64,000 bases of DNA from Providencia zhijiangensis (GTDB lineage: Bacteria; Pseudomonadota; Gammaproteobacteria; Enterobacterales; Enterobacteriaceae), in assembly GCF_030315915.2 (NCBI RefSeq), contig NZ_CP135990.1:1798001-1862000 (forward strand). Direction: 5' to 3'. Of the stretch, positions 17,890 to 26,585 are shown piece by piece. Every line of letters starts with the position of its first letter. Within the stretch, counting starts at the first letter, position 1. The notes beneath the pieces were generated by a model, which saw nothing but the letters and a program-made list of their open reading frames with translations, ran no database searches and was not told the origin of the DNA. A program made the position numbers and the translations under genes.

Positions 17890-17998
17890 GTTTTTTCCTT
17901 ATAAATAATGATGTTACCCACCGAAAGATGAAAGTGATTGGTTGGGCTAATATAAATTTTGGGTATGGTTTGCCCTTTATGTTTTTTTCATATTCCAT
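17861..17998 (-). CDS. Candidate 45-residue small protein, overlapping the next small ORF
   Basis: ATG at 17998 has AGGA about 8 bases upstream; stop at 17861. The product begins MEYEKNIKGKPYPKF, contains a hydrophobic middle (ILAQPITFIFRWVTSLF) and ends in a basic tail (IRKKHEKYKNQKI), the layout of a single-pass small membrane protein. No family is recognised. It is divergent from the MocR gene at 18155 and could be that regulator's target. Evidence is limited to the Shine-Dalgarno match, frame and position. Confidence 0.35.
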   Translation of the reverse strand: MEYEKNIKGKPYPKFILAQPITFIFRWVTSLFIRKKHEKYKNQKI

Positions 17999-18063
17999 AA
18001 ATGAAATCCTATTGCTGTATTTTGTTTATTTAGCTTCGCATGAGAAATTGACTTAAAAAAGTG

Positions 18064-18124
18064 ACAGATTGGCTTTTTTGTAAAATACAGATCATCTCGG
18101 CAAAATCTGTATTACATTACAGAT
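18064..18124. promoter_or_regulatory. ACAGAT-type operator cluster upstream of MocR gene
   Basis: ACAGAT occurs at 18064, 18087 and 18119 on the + strand and its complement ATCTGT at 18105. The central pair is a perfect 9-base inverted repeat, AATACAGAT (18084-18092) and ATCTGTATT (18105-18113), with centres 21 bases apart, two helical turns. It lies 31-91 bases before the MocR start. MocR regulators usually bind repeated sites of this kind near their own promoter, so an autoregulatory operator is likely. Confidence 0.65.
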
Positions 18125-18154
18125 ACGGGATTCGATTTTAAGGAAATGAGTGCG

Positions 18155-19561
18155 ATGCTCTATAAACAAATAGCTCAAATGCTGCAGAGCAAAATCCATC
18201 GAGGGGAGTTTCTTGGTGGGGAGAAAATGCCGTCGGTACGTGATATTAGTCGCTGCCATGATGTGAGCATCACCACGGCTCAACTGGCTTATCGTGAACT
18301 GGAACGGTGTCAGCTCATTTATGCAGTACCGAAATCGGGTTATTTTGTGATCCCTGAAAAGGCCACGGCACCATTGCCTAAAGTGGCTAACTATATTCAA
18401 AAGCCTGTTCATATTGATAAATGGAACCCGACGATGGACTTCCTGCGTGTTGAAGAGCGTGCAGGAGTCACATCATTATCGTGTGCGGTACCTAATATTG
18501 CAGATAAAACCTTAGAACCGCTATGGCAAGAAATGAATATGGTGGCGCGACGTCGTAATCCGCTAACACTTGAGTATGATAGCTTACAAGGGTTAGCAGC
18601 ACTCAGGGAGCAAATCTATCATGTGTCCGATTATCGTCAGTCATTTACCCCCGATGATATCGTGACAACTACCAGTGCCCATCAATCACTTTCTATTGCA
18701 GTTCAAGCATGTACACAAGCTAATGATGTGGTTGCTGTTGAATCACCGACGTTTCCCGGATTATTGCAAACGCTTTATGGGCTGGGCCGTAAAATCATCG
18801 AAATTCCAGTTGATCCCCAAACAGGGATTAACTTGGATAGGTTAGAAGAAGCTTTCCAATGTTGGCAGGTCAAAGCGGTGGTGGTCACGCCGACGTGCAA
18901 TAACCCGATGGGCAGTATTATGCCGGAAAAGAATAAGCAAAGGTTGCTCGAGATGACTAATCGATATCAAGGTACAGTTATCGAGAATGATTGCCTAGCA
19001 CCTCTTGCTTATGCCTATCCGCGACCGTCAACGATCCAATCTCTGGATACCGAAGGTCATGTGATTCTGTGCAGTTCATTTTCTAAAACCGTTGCACCGG
19101 GAACACGGACGGGGTGGATCATCCCCGGTAAATACAAAGAGAAAGTTATGCACTTAAAATACTTATCGCATTGTTCTGGCGAAGTTTTTATGCAGCAAGT
19201 GATGAGTAATTTCTTAAAAGAAGGACACTATTTTTTGCATTTACGCCGAATGCGTCAGCAATATCGTGAATTACAGTGCCAATATCGAGAATTAGTTGAA
19301 ACACATTTTCCTGCTAATACTCGAATTTCTCGCCCTCAAGGTGGATTTTCATTATGGGTCGAGCATCCTGCCACAGATACGTCGAAATTGATGGAGATTT
19401 TGCATCGCAATAAAGTGACGGTATTGACGGGGGCCCACTTTGCTACAGGCGATTGTTACCCAAACCATCTGCGTATTAACTATGCTTTAGAACTGATCCC
19501 AAGACGGCGCAATGCGATAAAAATTCTCGGGGAAACTTTAAAAATGAGCATGCTGAAATAG
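18155..19561 (+). CDS. MocR-type GntR/aminotransferase regulator
   Basis: A 468-residue fusion. The GntR winged helix (about 1-75) begins MLYKQIAQMLQSKIHRGEF and holds MPSVRDISRCHDVSITTAQ. It is followed by a fold-type I aminotransferase domain (about 110-465), with the PLP lysine expected in SSFSKTVAPGTRTGW and the NNPMGS motif. I chose ATG 18155 because AGGA is 10 bases upstream; for ATG 18146 it would be too close. Inference: it senses PLP or an amino compound and binds the ACAGAT repeats upstream. It is convergent with ydeE, and two small ORFs lie divergently. Confidence 0.87.
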   Translation: MLYKQIAQMLQSKIHRGEFLGGEKMPSVRDISRCHDVSITTAQLAYRELERCQLIYAVPKSGYFVIPEKATAPLPKVANYIQKPVHIDKWNPTMDFLRVEERAGVTSLSCAVPNIADKTLEPLWQEMNMVARRRNPLTLEYDSLQGLAALREQIYHVSDYRQSFTPDDIVTTTSAHQSLSIAVQACTQANDVVAVESPTFPGLLQTLYGLGRKIIEIPVDPQTGINLDRLEEAFQCWQVKAVVVTPTCNNPMGSIMPEKNKQRLLEMTNRYQGTVIENDCLAPLAYAYPRPSTIQSLDTEGHVILCSSFSKTVAPGTRTGWIIPGKYKEKVMHLKYLSHCSGEVFMQQVMSNFLKEGHYFLHLRRMRQQYRELQCQYRELVETHFPANTRISRPQGGFSLWVEHPATDTSKLMEILHRNKVTVLTGAHFATGDCYPNHLRINYALELIPRRRNAIKILGETLKMSMLK

Positions 19562-19581
19562 GGCGGAAATAGAAAAAAGAA

Positions 19582-19608
19582 ACCCGCTAATAATAGCTAT
19601 TAGCGGGT
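19582..19608. terminator. Terminator between MocR gene and ydeE
   Basis: ACCCGCTAATA and TATTAGCGGGT form a perfect 11-base-pair stem with a 5-base loop. Read on the minus strand it is followed by TTTCTTTTTTC, a good T-run, so it mainly terminates ydeE. Confidence 0.8.
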
Positions 19609-19658
19609 AATTAAACATAAGGAATATTATTTATACAGCAAACTACGTTTACTGCAGT

Positions 19659-20852
19659 TTATATTGCCAATGCGAGAGTTTGTTTATTTTTAATTCGCAT
19701 GCCGTTGAGCATACTTAACCATGCCAGCACTGTCACCACCATTAAGATAATAAATATAAAATACGGAGGAAGTTCAGTCAGAACGAAACCCGTCATCATA
19801 GGGTTAAATGCCCCGCCAAGTAATCCTAGCGCCTGAGCAGAAAAATAGCTGGATTTCATGCCTTCAGGGGCAATGCTATCAATTAGCATATATTCCCCCG
19901 GTGCGTAAATGAGTTCGCCCAAAGTGAAGATAAATGAGCCTAGCGCCCATAAATAGAGGTTATCTCCAGATCCCATAAAGACAGCTAATCCCCCTAAAAA
20001 GAATATGCTACCAATGGTCATTAAGCGTCTTAAGTTATCCGGCGTAATACGTTTGCCTACCGTATATTGCAAAGTGACAACGACGATGGCGTTGACGGGT
20101 AAAATCACACCAATTACCGCTTGTGCAAAATCACTGTTGGCTACAGTGATCACATATTGGGAGATCCACGTGGTAAAAGAGCCAAATACGAGTGAACCAA
20201 GAAAAGTGGAGAGAATAAACCAAGCCAATGCACGGTCGTTGAGCATTGCTTTGGGATTCCACACTCGAGGTTGACCATCAACATGGCTAGCAGGTTTGGT
20301 GCTTTGAACAAACCGCTGAATAAAAAAGATTGGAGCGGCTGCGGAGACCGCCGCCAGCCAAAATGGCAAATTAATGCTGTACATTAATAACCATGTGCCC
20401 ATTGGTGGCCCGACCGTCCAACCGATATTAATAAAGGTGTAGTTGAGCGAAAATACTTTAGTCTTTAAGGAAAATGACAAAGTATCTGCAAAATAGCCTT
20501 TTAAAACAGTTGAAAAAACCGAATAAGAGCAGTTAATTAGTGAGAAAAATATAATCACCAATAGTGCATTGTTCATGAGCGGAATTGCGATAAATCCACA
20601 AATAAAGGCGATCACGGCAATAAGCATGCAGCGTTTTTTGTCGACTTTATCCGCCAACATGCCAAATCCCATACTGAATAACACACCGACCGTTAAGGCG
20701 ATAGTCATAGCAACACCGACGATATCGATCGCCATATGGTATTGGCGTGTCAGATAGATCGCCATAAATGGTAATGTGGCGCCGCGTCCGATGGTTAATA
20801 GCAGCGAAGACGCGAGCAGGGCAGTATTCGAGATATTGGATTTAGAAAACAT
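19659..20852 (-). CDS. ydeE: MFS transporter YdeE
   Basis: A 397-residue, twelve-segment major-facilitator protein. SALLASSLLLTIGRGATLPFM-like and GEIIYAPGEYMLID-like blocks of E. coli YdeE are matched closely here (LLLTIGRGATLPFMAIYL; LGELIYAPGEYMLIDSIAP). E. coli YdeE has been linked to dipeptide export. The leader carries four 15-base tandem repeats about 25-84 bases upstream of the start. The gene is convergent with the MocR gene and ends at a strong hairpin. Confidence 0.85.
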   Translation of the reverse strand: MFSKSNISNTALLASSLLLTIGRGATLPFMAIYLTRQYHMAIDIVGVAMTIALTVGVLFSMGFGMLADKVDKKRCMLIAVIAFICGFIAIPLMNNALLVIIFFSLINCSYSVFSTVLKGYFADTLSFSLKTKVFSLNYTFINIGWTVGPPMGTWLLMYSINLPFWLAAVSAAAPIFFIQRFVQSTKPASHVDGQPRVWNPKAMLNDRALAWFILSTFLGSLVFGSFTTWISQYVITVANSDFAQAVIGVILPVNAIVVVTLQYTVGKRITPDNLRRLMTIGSIFFLGGLAVFMGSGDNLYLWALGSFIFTLGELIYAPGEYMLIDSIAPEGMKSSYFSAQALGLLGGAFNPMMTGFVLTELPPYFIFIILMVVTVLAWLSMLNGMRIKNKQTLALAI

Positions 20853-20876
20853 GGCTCACGACCTAGGAGTACATTG

Positions 20877-20936
20877 TTGTTATAAAAATGGTTGTTATAA
20901 AAATGATAGCTATAAAAACGATTGTTATAAAAATGT
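20877..20936. repeat. Four 15-base tandem repeats in the ydeE leader
   Basis: Units begin at 20877, 20892, 20907 and 20922. Three read TTGTTATAAAAATG plus one base; the third is TAGCTATAAAAACGA. On the ydeE strand each unit carries TTTTTATAACAA. They start 25 bases upstream of the ydeE ATG, so they sit in the promoter or 5' leader. The copy number may vary by slippage and so affect expression. They are too short and too tightly packed for a CRISPR array. Confidence 0.75.
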
Positions 20937-21118
20937 TTTATGTGATTTTGTTATATAAAATACATAAAATTACGGCACCAAGAAACGGGTTATTAGGGCG
21001 GGAAATCAAAACAATATTTTGATCATGCTATTGTGCCATTGCCAACCAATTATCTGGCTAAAGATAGCGACGGCACAGATAGTAGAGTTATCTGCTATCA
21101 GCTTAACTGCATAAAAAA

Positions 21119-21931
21119 TCAATTAATTATTGACTCATCATCCGATTTAATCGGCATATAAACCAAGAGTCGGTTGCCTTTCTCAATATCAAAAGTTAGC
21201 GAGGTATAATCATATTGCTGAGCGCGACCTTGATAAATAATATCTCGGACTCCAGTACACGGCTGGTAAATCTCATGGCGATGCCATAAATCATAGAATG
21301 TCGATGATTCCGTACTTAACGTTTCAATGAGTTTTTTAATATTAGGATCGTGTTTGGTGCGTGCATAATCTCGGCGGAAACTGGCTAATAGTTGCTGTGC
21401 GACCTGTGACCAGTTTGCAAATCGCTCTTGATAACGCGGCTCCATAAACAATAAATACAAAAAATTACGGTAGTAAGGTTCGGCTTGTGAGAAATGGAAA
21501 TGTTCGTCTGCTTGTGAGTTATAGGCCAATACATCCCAGTGCAGATTGAGCACATAGCATAAATAGTGACTCGGAAAATCTGCGATTAATCGTGAAATTG
21601 CAGGAGGAACCGTATGCTCAGTATTCGCTGAAACGCTAGGTTCACGGTTTTGAGTAAGCAGATATAAATGTTGGCGTTCTGCGCTATTCAAACGTAATGC
21701 CTGAGAAAGACTGTCTAAAAATTGATTAGAAACGCCAATTTCACGTCCTTGTTCTAGCCACGTATACCAAGTTAGCCCAACTCCCGCTAATGCAGCGACT
21801 TCTTCTCGACGTAATCCTGGAGTACGGCGGCGCGTCGAGCAGGGTAAACCTACCTGTTCTGGCGATACGCTTTCACGTTTGTTTTTTAAAAAATTGGCGA
21901 GTTCAGGACGAGTTCGTTGTCTATTTTTCAT
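21119..21931 (-). CDS. XRE-family regulator with MmyB-like ligand domain
   Basis: A 270-residue regulator. Residues about 10-85 form an XRE helix-turn-helix, including the family signature RRRTPGLRREEVAALAGVGLTWYTWLEQGR. Residues about 110-265 are a PAS-like MmyB ligand-binding domain (ISRLIADFPSHYLCYVLNLHWDVLAYN). Such regulators often control neighbouring oxidoreductases or exporters. Here it is divergent from a 14-segment MFS exporter across about 100 bases. Confidence 0.87.
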   Translation of the reverse strand: MKNRQRTRPELANFLKNKRESVSPEQVGLPCSTRRRTPGLRREEVAALAGVGLTWYTWLEQGREIGVSNQFLDSLSQALRLNSAERQHLYLLTQNREPSVSANTEHTVPPAISRLIADFPSHYLCYVLNLHWDVLAYNSQADEHFHFSQAEPYYRNFLYLLFMEPRYQERFANWSQVAQQLLASFRRDYARTKHDPNIKKLIETLSTESSTFYDLWHRHEIYQPCTGVRDIIYQGRAQQYDYTSLTFDIEKGNRLLVYMPIKSDDESIIN

Positions 21932-21937
21932 AGCCTA

Positions 21938-21956
21938 ATACTTTTAGTAATAGTAT
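21938..21956. promoter_or_regulatory. Dyad between divergent XRE and MFS genes
   Basis: ATACT (21938-21942) and AGTAT (21952-21956) are inverted across 9 bases, with a tighter TACT-N3-AGTA dyad inside. It lies 7 bases before the XRE start codon and about 80 bases before the MFS start. A candidate operator for the XRE protein; the site is short. Confidence 0.35.
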
Positions 21957-22033
21957 AAGTGGTTAAATTGTAACAGGATAATAGGTTGATTATAGTCCTC
22001 ATTTATTCATCTGTCTTGGTTAATGAGTGTACT

Positions 22034-23452
22034 ATGAATCAACAACAAAGAGCGGCATTAGGTGTTTTATTATTGGCCGGGTTTGTCACCATATTTGACC
22101 TGTTTGTGGTGAATGTCGCCATCGTGAGTATCGAGAAATCGTTAAATGCTAATTTGACAGAATTAACGCTAATTATTGTCGGCTATGAGCTGGCTTTCGG
22201 TTTATTGCTGATTACGGGGGGACGACTGGGGGATATTTTTGGTAAGCGAACGCTATATCGGGTTGGAATGTTTTGGTTTGTATTTTCATCATTATTATGT
22301 GCGATTGCGCCGACTGCTTTATTACTCGTTGCAGCACGTCTCATTCAAGGATTATCTGCCGCGCTACTTTTCCCGCAGGTGTATTCCAGCATTCGGATTA
22401 ACTTTACAGAATACCAAGCTAAAAAAGCGTTTGGTTATTTAGGTATGACATTAGGTTTAGCTGCAATTGCGGGGCAGGCATTGGGTGGTTGGTTAATTAC
22501 GCTTGATCTTTTTGGGCTAGGATGGCGAACTATTTTTCTGGTTAACTTACCGATTGGCGTTATTGCATTAGGGTTTTCCCGTTATTTACTCGAAGGGGAT
22601 AAATTGCAAATTAATCTTGATTGGTTGGGTGTGCTGTTATCCAGTGTTGGCATTGGTTGTGGATTATTGCCGTTTTTAATGCTGCCAGTATGGGGCTGGA
22701 ATATGATGAGTAGCGGGTTATTCGCAGTGGGTTGTTTGGTTTTAGGTGGCTTTGTTTATTACGAAATTGAGCGAGAAAAACGCCAATTAACACCTTTATT
22801 CAGTATGCGAATTTTGCTCAATATACCTTTTATTATTGGGCTAATGGTCGTCATGAGCGTGTATGCAACATCATCAGCATTTCCTTTGTTACTTTCTATT
22901 CTGCTGCAAAATGGGTTTGGCTTAACGCCACTTACTGCAGGGTTGGTGTTTGTTCCTTCCAGCATTGGATTCGTTGTATCGTCTTTTTTGACACCAAAAT
23001 GGGTTTACCGCTGGGGAGATAAAACCCTGTTATGGGGAGCTATCCTGTATGGGGCAAGCTATCTTTTGTTAATCGTCGCGTTAAGTGGTGGCCAATTTGG
23101 TGCCGGAATTTGGGCGTTATCACCCATTTTATGTGCGATTGGTTTTACTCAAGGCATGATTATGACGCCAATGCTTAATTTAGTCCTTTCCAAAGTGTCT
23201 CACAGAGAAACGGGAATGGCTTCAGGTTTGACTGCGACACTCCAGCAAATAGGTGCAGCGGTTGGTGCTACGGTCGCTTCGGTGATCTTGCAGTATGGAT
23301 TGATTCATTTCGAAGATGGAAATTCTCTGGAAACTTTACGTCAAGCAACATGTTTAAGCTTGAGTTTCAATGTATTAATGGCGATATGCGCGGCGTTGTT
23401 GCTGAAGTGGTTGGTTGCGAAAGTGAACTTCAAACCCTGTTCGAATCATTAA
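22034..23452 (+). CDS. MFS exporter of the DHA2 (14-segment, EmrB/QacA-like) type
   Basis: A 472-residue inner-membrane drug:H+ antiporter-like protein. It has motif A GGRLGDIFGKRTLYR near residue 70, a motif-C-like LGLAAIAGQALGGWL region and fourteen hydrophobic segments. I chose ATG 22034 over an in-frame TTG at 21986, because MNQQQRAALGVLLLAGF is a normal MFS N-terminus. The divergent XRE-family gene is the likely regulator. A strong terminator overlaps the stop. Confidence 0.87.
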   Translation: MNQQQRAALGVLLLAGFVTIFDLFVVNVAIVSIEKSLNANLTELTLIIVGYELAFGLLLITGGRLGDIFGKRTLYRVGMFWFVFSSLLCAIAPTALLLVAARLIQGLSAALLFPQVYSSIRINFTEYQAKKAFGYLGMTLGLAAIAGQALGGWLITLDLFGLGWRTIFLVNLPIGVIALGFSRYLLEGDKLQINLDWLGVLLSSVGIGCGLLPFLMLPVWGWNMMSSGLFAVGCLVLGGFVYYEIEREKRQLTPLFSMRILLNIPFIIGLMVVMSVYATSSAFPLLLSILLQNGFGLTPLTAGLVFVPSSIGFVVSSFLTPKWVYRWGDKTLLWGAILYGASYLLLIVALSGGQFGAGIWALSPILCAIGFTQGMIMTPMLNLVLSKVSHRETGMASGLTATLQQIGAAVGATVASVILQYGLIHFEDGNSLETLRQATCLSLSFNVLMAICAALLLKWLVAKVNFKPCSNH

Positions 23453-23479
23453 AAAGAGCGCAAGGGAATGCGCTCTTTT
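23452..23479. terminator. Bidirectional terminator
   Basis: AAAAGAGCGCA and TGCGCTCTTTT form a perfect 11-base-pair stem with a 6-base loop and A/T runs on both sides, between convergent stops of the MFS gene and yqhD. Confidence 0.85.
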
Positions 23480-23494
23480 GATAATACACGGGCG

Positions 23495-24652
23495 TTATAA
23501 TGAAGCGAGATAAATTCGGCGGCTCACTTCAGGGGTAATATCACGATGTTCTCCGAGTGTCACCATGCTATGTGCCACAAGGCTTTCGACTAAAGGCTCT
23601 ACGATTTCTTGGTTGAGCTGATAATCTTTAAAGCGTGTTTTTACTTGCATTGATTCGAAAAAGTCTCTTGTTAATTCAATGGCTTTTAGTGCTTTTTCTT
23701 TTTCGCTGCCTTCACGGATATCCCAGACACGTTCCGCATACTGCGCCATTTTCGCTTGTTTCTGAGGCAGTTTTTCTTCCATTAAGGAAGGCAGGATGAT
23801 AGCTAAGGTTTGGGCATGATCTAAACCGTAGAGAACGGTGATTTCATGACCTAACATGTGGGTTGCCCAGTCTTGCGGTACGCCAACACCAATTAAACCA
23901 TTTAACGCTAATGTTGCTGTCCACATTAAATTGGCGCGAACATCGTAATTGGTTGGATTTGCTAAGGCTTTCGGACCAATATCGATCAAAGTTCTCAGTA
24001 GACCTTCAGCAAATGCGTCTTGAACATTGGCATTCACAGGGTAGGTGAGGTACTGCTCGATAACGTGTACAAACGCATCCACAACCCCATTACTGATTTG
24101 GCGAGGCGGTAATGTGTAGGTTTTAACGGGGTCTAAAATAGAAAATTGTGGGAAAACTTTATCACTCATAAAGGCTAATTTTGCATGTAATTCCTCACGG
24201 GTGATCACAGAACCTTTGTTCATTTCAGAGCCAGTTGCAGGGAGGGTCAACACTGTACCAAAAGGTAATGCGTGTTTAATAGTGGCACCACCGCTGGTCA
24301 CTACTTCCCATTTATCTCCTGCGTAATTGACTGCTGCCGCGATAAATTTAGTGCCATCAATGACGGATCCACCGCCAACGGCCAGTAAAAAATCATAACC
24401 TTCGCGTTCAATCTGCGCGACAGCTTTGATTAAGGTTTCATAGCGAGGGTTGGCTTCAATCCCACCAAAATAGCCAATTTGGCGATTTTTCAATGCGCTA
24501 GCAACTTCATCGAGGGTGCCATTCTTGCGAGCACTTTCACCGCCAAATAGCACAAGGACTTTTGCATTCGCGGGAACCAATCGGTCCAATTCACTTATTT
24601 TACCTTCACCAAAAACAATGCGCGTTGGGTTGTAAAACTCAAAATTATTCAT
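23495..24652 (-). CDS. yqhD: NADPH-dependent aldehyde reductase / iron-containing alcohol dehydrogenase
   Basis: A 385-residue group III metal-dependent alcohol dehydrogenase close to E. coli YqhD, which reduces short-chain and lipid-peroxidation aldehydes with NADPH. It has GGGSVIDGTKFIAAA (NADP-binding), TLPATGSEMN, and the metal ligands in NGVVDAFVHVIEQYL, MLGHEI and GLDHAQTLA. I chose ATG 24652, with AAAGG 7 bases upstream, rather than TTG 24658. In E. coli an AraC protein, YqhC, controls it; here a TetR-type gene is divergent instead and may take that role. Confidence 0.93.
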   Translation of the reverse strand: MNNFEFYNPTRIVFGEGKISELDRLVPANAKVLVLFGGESARKNGTLDEVASALKNRQIGYFGGIEANPRYETLIKAVAQIEREGYDFLLAVGGGSVIDGTKFIAAAVNYAGDKWEVVTSGGATIKHALPFGTVLTLPATGSEMNKGSVITREELHAKLAFMSDKVFPQFSILDPVKTYTLPPRQISNGVVDAFVHVIEQYLTYPVNANVQDAFAEGLLRTLIDIGPKALANPTNYDVRANLMWTATLALNGLIGVGVPQDWATHMLGHEITVLYGLDHAQTLAIILPSLMEEKLPQKQAKMAQYAERVWDIREGSEKEKALKAIELTRDFFESMQVKTRFKDYQLNQEIVEPLVESLVAHSMVTLGEHRDITPEVSRRIYLASL

Positions 24653-24934
24653 ATACAAACCTTTGGTTGGGAATGGTAGGGGATGTCATTTGGCATCGGT
24701 TAGGGTTAAAAACGTTGAGATCACATTAGTATACACTCGAAACTATTCAAAGGATGATCAAAAAGTTTGATTGGGACTTGGTTTATTTATCGCTGTATTT
24801 TCAATTTACTATCTTAGGCGGTACCGTGATTGTGGGAAAAGATAAGGGGATAGAATTAAATAATAATTCGACACATTTAATGCGTGCCGACGTATAATAT
24901 GACTCATTTAGTGTAATTAGGGTTTCAGCTGCAT

Positions 24935-25597
24935 ATGACAGAAATAAATAAGAACACACTCTCTTCGGAGTTGACGAAAGAAAAATTAATCAATGAAGGC
25001 ATCAAACAGTTTGCTCTTTATGGTATTAATGGCGTAAGAACTCGTCAACTGGCTGAAAGTGCGGGAGTTAACCAATCTGCCATCCCTTATCATATGGGAG
25101 GAAAGATGGGGGTCTATGCCGCTGTTATCCATAAAATTGCGGCAGATCTTGCCCAAATGAGCAATGTGAACGTATTTGATGTGCAGTTTGAGCAATTAAA
25201 AGCACAGGCAAGTCATGAGGCAATAGAAGCTGAATCATTACTCCGGTTATTAATAAAAGGGCTGGGGTTGGCGTTGTTGTCACCGGGGCATGAATATTAT
25301 TCCATATTAATCCTAAGAGAGCAGTTGGAGCCTACCGAAAACGCCGAGATTATTTTTAAAGAGTTTATTGAGCCTTTTCATTCTCGATTAACGTCACTTG
25401 TTCAATTTATTACGAATGAAGATCGGGCGACGGCGATTATTTCTGCACATGCTTTAATTGGGCAAGTTTTGGGATTCGTGATTGCGAAAAAATCACTATT
25501 AAAACGATTGAATCAAGAAAATATTGATAAAGATTTATTGGATAAAATCCTAGAGCAAGTGAGTGTATTTGCGTGTAATGCCATCATATCTCGTTAA
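24935..25597 (+). CDS. TetR-family regulator (CecR/YbiH-like)
   Basis: A 220-residue regulator. The TetR helix-turn-helix lies at about 15-65 (INEGIKQFALYGINGVRTRQLAESAGVN), with AIPYHMGGKMGVY, the form seen in the CecR (YbiH) subgroup, and an all-helical ligand domain after it. A consensus TATAAT stands at 24893-24898, 37 bases before the start. It is divergent from yqhD across about 280 bases and may regulate that aldehyde reductase. Confidence 0.85.
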   Translation: MTEINKNTLSSELTKEKLINEGIKQFALYGINGVRTRQLAESAGVNQSAIPYHMGGKMGVYAAVIHKIAADLAQMSNVNVFDVQFEQLKAQASHEAIEAESLLRLLIKGLGLALLSPGHEYYSILILREQLEPTENAEIIFKEFIEPFHSRLTSLVQFITNEDRATAIISAHALIGQVLGFVIAKKSLLKRLNQENIDKDLLDKILEQVSVFACNAIISR

Positions 25598-25665
25598 TTT
25601 TTAATTTATGTCATGTTAATTTTAAGCCGTTGCATTAAGATGATAGAAAGCGATTAAGCTTAATC

Positions 25666-25691
25666 ATCAAAGGTAAACATCAAAGGTAAAC
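25666..25691 (+). repeat. 13-base tandem duplication carrying two Shine-Dalgarno copies
   Basis: ATCAAAGGTAAAC is repeated twice head to tail (25666-25678, 25679-25691), immediately before the ferredoxin gene. The second AAAGG lies 14 bases before the ATG, a long spacing. A recent slippage duplication is the simplest explanation. Confidence 0.7.
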
Positions 25692-25700
25692 GAATAGATT

Positions 25701-26585
25701 ATGCGGCGGTTCATTCAATTAGATCTTCCTCCAGAACCTGTTATTAATGAAAAGTGTGTCCATAAGCGCTTGAAAAATAGTGTTTGTGACAACTGTGCGA
25801 GCAGTTGTCCAGTGGGTGCGATTTCTTTTGGTTTTATGGATGCTAAAATTGATAATGAACTGTGTTATCAATGCGGTAACTGCCTGTTTACCTGTCCAGT
25901 CGATGCCATTGAGAATATTCAACCTCATGAACGAACCTACCAAAATGGTTTTTTGGTTATCCGCCATGATGAACCTCTCGCCAGTCCTGAAGAACTGATT
26001 GTTTGGCATCGCCAATATGCTATTCGAGGTATGCAAATTCCTGAACCGCTGGTGGACAAATGGTTGCCAGCCTTAGCTGCATTAAATTTAAAATTGGAAG
26101 CATTACAAGAGCCTATTTGGAGTTTGACCATCACCAAACCTGCGGAAGTGGACAGTGGGCGTCGTAGAATGCTTTTTCGTCAAAAATTGGATAGTCAGCC
26201 ATTAGACAGTGGCAAGGTCAAAACGGGATTGAATGCCAGAAAACAGTTTTATCCTGAAGATAGCTGGTTCCATATTGCATTAGATACGGCGAGCTGTATT
26301 TTATGTGGTGCGTGCGCGAAAGTGTGCGATGAGCAGGCGATAGAGCTTGAAGACCATCAATTTAGTTTAGACGATAAGCGTTGTACAGGCTGTATGAGTT
26401 GCCAAGTGGTCTGTTTCCCAAAATCAATTCAAGTTCATCCTCATGTTGCAAAAAATAGCGAACCACAGAATTTCCATTATTTCGATGGAACATGCCAAAA
26501 ATGCCAATTACCTTTTTCGGCATGGACTGCGGAAGAAACTCTGTGTCCAATTTGCGCACAACATAAACAGCAAGGCTGGTTATAA
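25701..26585 (+). CDS. Polyferredoxin-like protein with four 4Fe-4S motifs and a zinc ribbon
   Basis: A 294-residue cytoplasmic protein. It has two cluster motifs at the N-terminus: Cys19-x9-Cys29-x2-Cys32-x3-Cys36, which is atypical in its first spacing, and Cys55-x2-Cys58-x2-Cys61-x3-Cys65. Two more lie in the C-terminal half (Cys199/202/205/209 and Cys228/231/234/238). At the end is a CxxC...CxxC knuckle (Cys265/268/282/285). About 130 residues without cysteines separate the pairs. An electron carrier or reductase subunit is likely, but no partner oxidoreductase is nearby. Its stop and the next start touch (TAAATG), so the ClbS-like gene is translationally coupled. Confidence 0.8.
   Translation: MRRFIQLDLPPEPVINEKCVHKRLKNSVCDNCASSCPVGAISFGFMDAKIDNELCYQCGNCLFTCPVDAIENIQPHERTYQNGFLVIRHDEPLASPEELIVWHRQYAIRGMQIPEPLVDKWLPALAALNLKLEALQEPIWSLTITKPAEVDSGRRRMLFRQKLDSQPLDSGKVKTGLNARKQFYPEDSWFHIALDTASCILCGACAKVCDEQAIELEDHQFSLDDKRCTGCMSCQVVCFPKSIQVHPHVAKNSEPQNFHYFDGTCQKCQLPFSAWTAEETLCPICAQHKQQGWL

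Noticed and set aside
13366-20936. Short direct repeats at 13366-13421 and 20877-20936 as CRISPR arrays
   Set aside because: Units are 15-16 bases with no spacers between them, and no cas genes are present.
20776-20958. + strand ORF encoding repeated YKND-like residues
   Set aside because: The peptide repeat is simply the 15-base tandem DNA repeat read through; no start signal and no family. The repeat is better seen as a leader element of ydeE.
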